Assembly (NCBI GenBank): GCA_014377785.1
Contig: JACMOZ010000077.1
Span: forward strand, 1 to 33,956
Reading direction: 5' to 3'
From: Aeromicrobium sp.
Lineage (GTDB): Bacteria > Actinomycetota > Actinomycetes > Propionibacteriales > Nocardioidaceae
DNA length: 33,956 bases
Part shown: positions 33,701 to 33,956 of the stretch, piece after piece
Numbering within the stretch: the first letter of the stretch is position 1
Layout of the letters: every line of letters starts with the position of its first letter
Notes under the pieces: model-generated
Database searches by the model: none
Told to the model about the DNA's origin: nothing
The model's input: only the letters and a program-made list of their open reading frames with translations
Program-made: the position numbers and the translations under genes

Positions 33701-33956
33701 GTGACCACGCCCGAATCTGCGAATACCTCTGTTGGCAATCTGAGCCCTGGCAATCTGGGCCCTGGCAATCTGGGCCCTGACAATGGCGGCCCTGACAATG
33801 GCGGCTTCCGTTATTCCAGCGATCTTGCCGCTCAGATCGAGAAGCGCTGGCAAGACCGCTGGGATGTCGAGCGAACGTTCGAAGCCCCCAACCCCGTCGG
33901 TGACCTCGCCGGAGCCACACCCGTGGATACACCTTCTTTAGAAGGCACTGCGAGCA
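33701..33956 (+). CDS. leuS: Leucyl-tRNA synthetase (partial, N-terminus only)
   Basis: The gene runs off the right edge; 85 codons are visible. After an unusual N-terminal tail the sequence SSDLAAQIEKRWQDRW and then FEAPNPVGDLAG matches the start of actinobacterial leucyl-tRNA synthetases, which charge tRNA-Leu. The catalytic HIGH and KMSKS motifs lie beyond the window. The first 36 residues are not part of the enzyme fold and consist largely of pentapeptide repeats (GNLGP, DNGGP). The start GTG 33701 is set by TAATAT 7 bases upstream. The identification rests on the short N-terminal block only. Confidence 0.8.
   Translation, partial: MTTPESANTSVGNLSPGNLGPGNLGPDNGGPDNGGFRYSSDLAAQIEKRWQDRWDVERTFEAPNPVGDLAGATPVDTPSLEGTAS
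33734..33808 (+). repeat. 15-bp in-frame tandem repeat array at the leuS N-terminus (GNLxP / DNGGx)
   Basis: Five 15-base units in a row encode GNLSP, GNLGP, GNLGP, DNGGP and DNGGF. Units 2 and 3 are identical in DNA, and units 4 and 5 are identical except for the last codon, which suggests recent stepwise duplication. Confidence 0.85.

Overview
The window is GC-rich bacterial DNA with actinobacterial gene content and order: the radical-SAM pair next to rne, then rplU-rpmA-obgE-proB-proA-nadD-rsfS-histidine phosphatase. GTG and TTG starts are common. I place it in Actinomycetota. A Propionibacteriales-like lineage is only a guess from gene content. I see no insertion sequence, prophage or CRISPR array, and no gene-free stretch longer than 300 bases.

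Layout. 1-2116 (minus): an alpha-glucosidase and the start of a sugar ABC transporter lipoprotein. 2214-4663 (plus): ndk and a B12-binding radical SAM protein. 4696-5928 (minus): a CynX-type MFS transporter lying between the radical SAM gene and its usual partner. 5965-16293 (plus): DUF2344 protein, rne, rplU, rpmA, obgE, proB, proA, a 49-residue membrane protein, nadD, rsfS and a histidine phosphatase. 16369-16441: tRNA-Ala(GGC) with its own promoter and a strong downstream hairpin. 16547-18309: a DUF5819 gene and an HTTM gene, both broken. 18299-21693 (minus): an MFS transporter and an M13 metallopeptidase. 21712-22572 (plus): a siderophore-interacting protein. 22597-29294: a cell-wall glycopolymer locus holding a CDP-ribitol synthase fusion, two glycerophosphotransferase-family proteins, UDP-galactopyranose mutase and a galactofuranosyltransferase-like GT2. 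29437-33635 (plus): a Trk/Ktr potassium uptake pair, a sodium:solute symporter and a small membrane protein. 33701-end: the start of leuS.

How the genes work together. The ribosome/RNA block links RNA turnover (rne), two 50S proteins, 50S assembly (obgE), ribosome silencing (rsfS), proline synthesis (proB, proA) and NAD synthesis (nadD). The glycopolymer locus appears to make a wall polymer with polyol-phosphate and galactofuranose units.

Most notable. (1) About 112 bp coding for the central part of the HTTM protein lies inside the 5' end of the neighbouring DUF5819 gene and is missing from the HTTM gene. Moving it back restores both reading frames. (2) Thirteen genes have a TANNNT -10 box ending 6-7 bases before the start codon, which indicates leaderless mRNAs. 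One such promoter is a 7-bp palindrome serving two divergent genes. (3) Five unrelated genes carry in-frame tandem repeats with the same 15-bp period.
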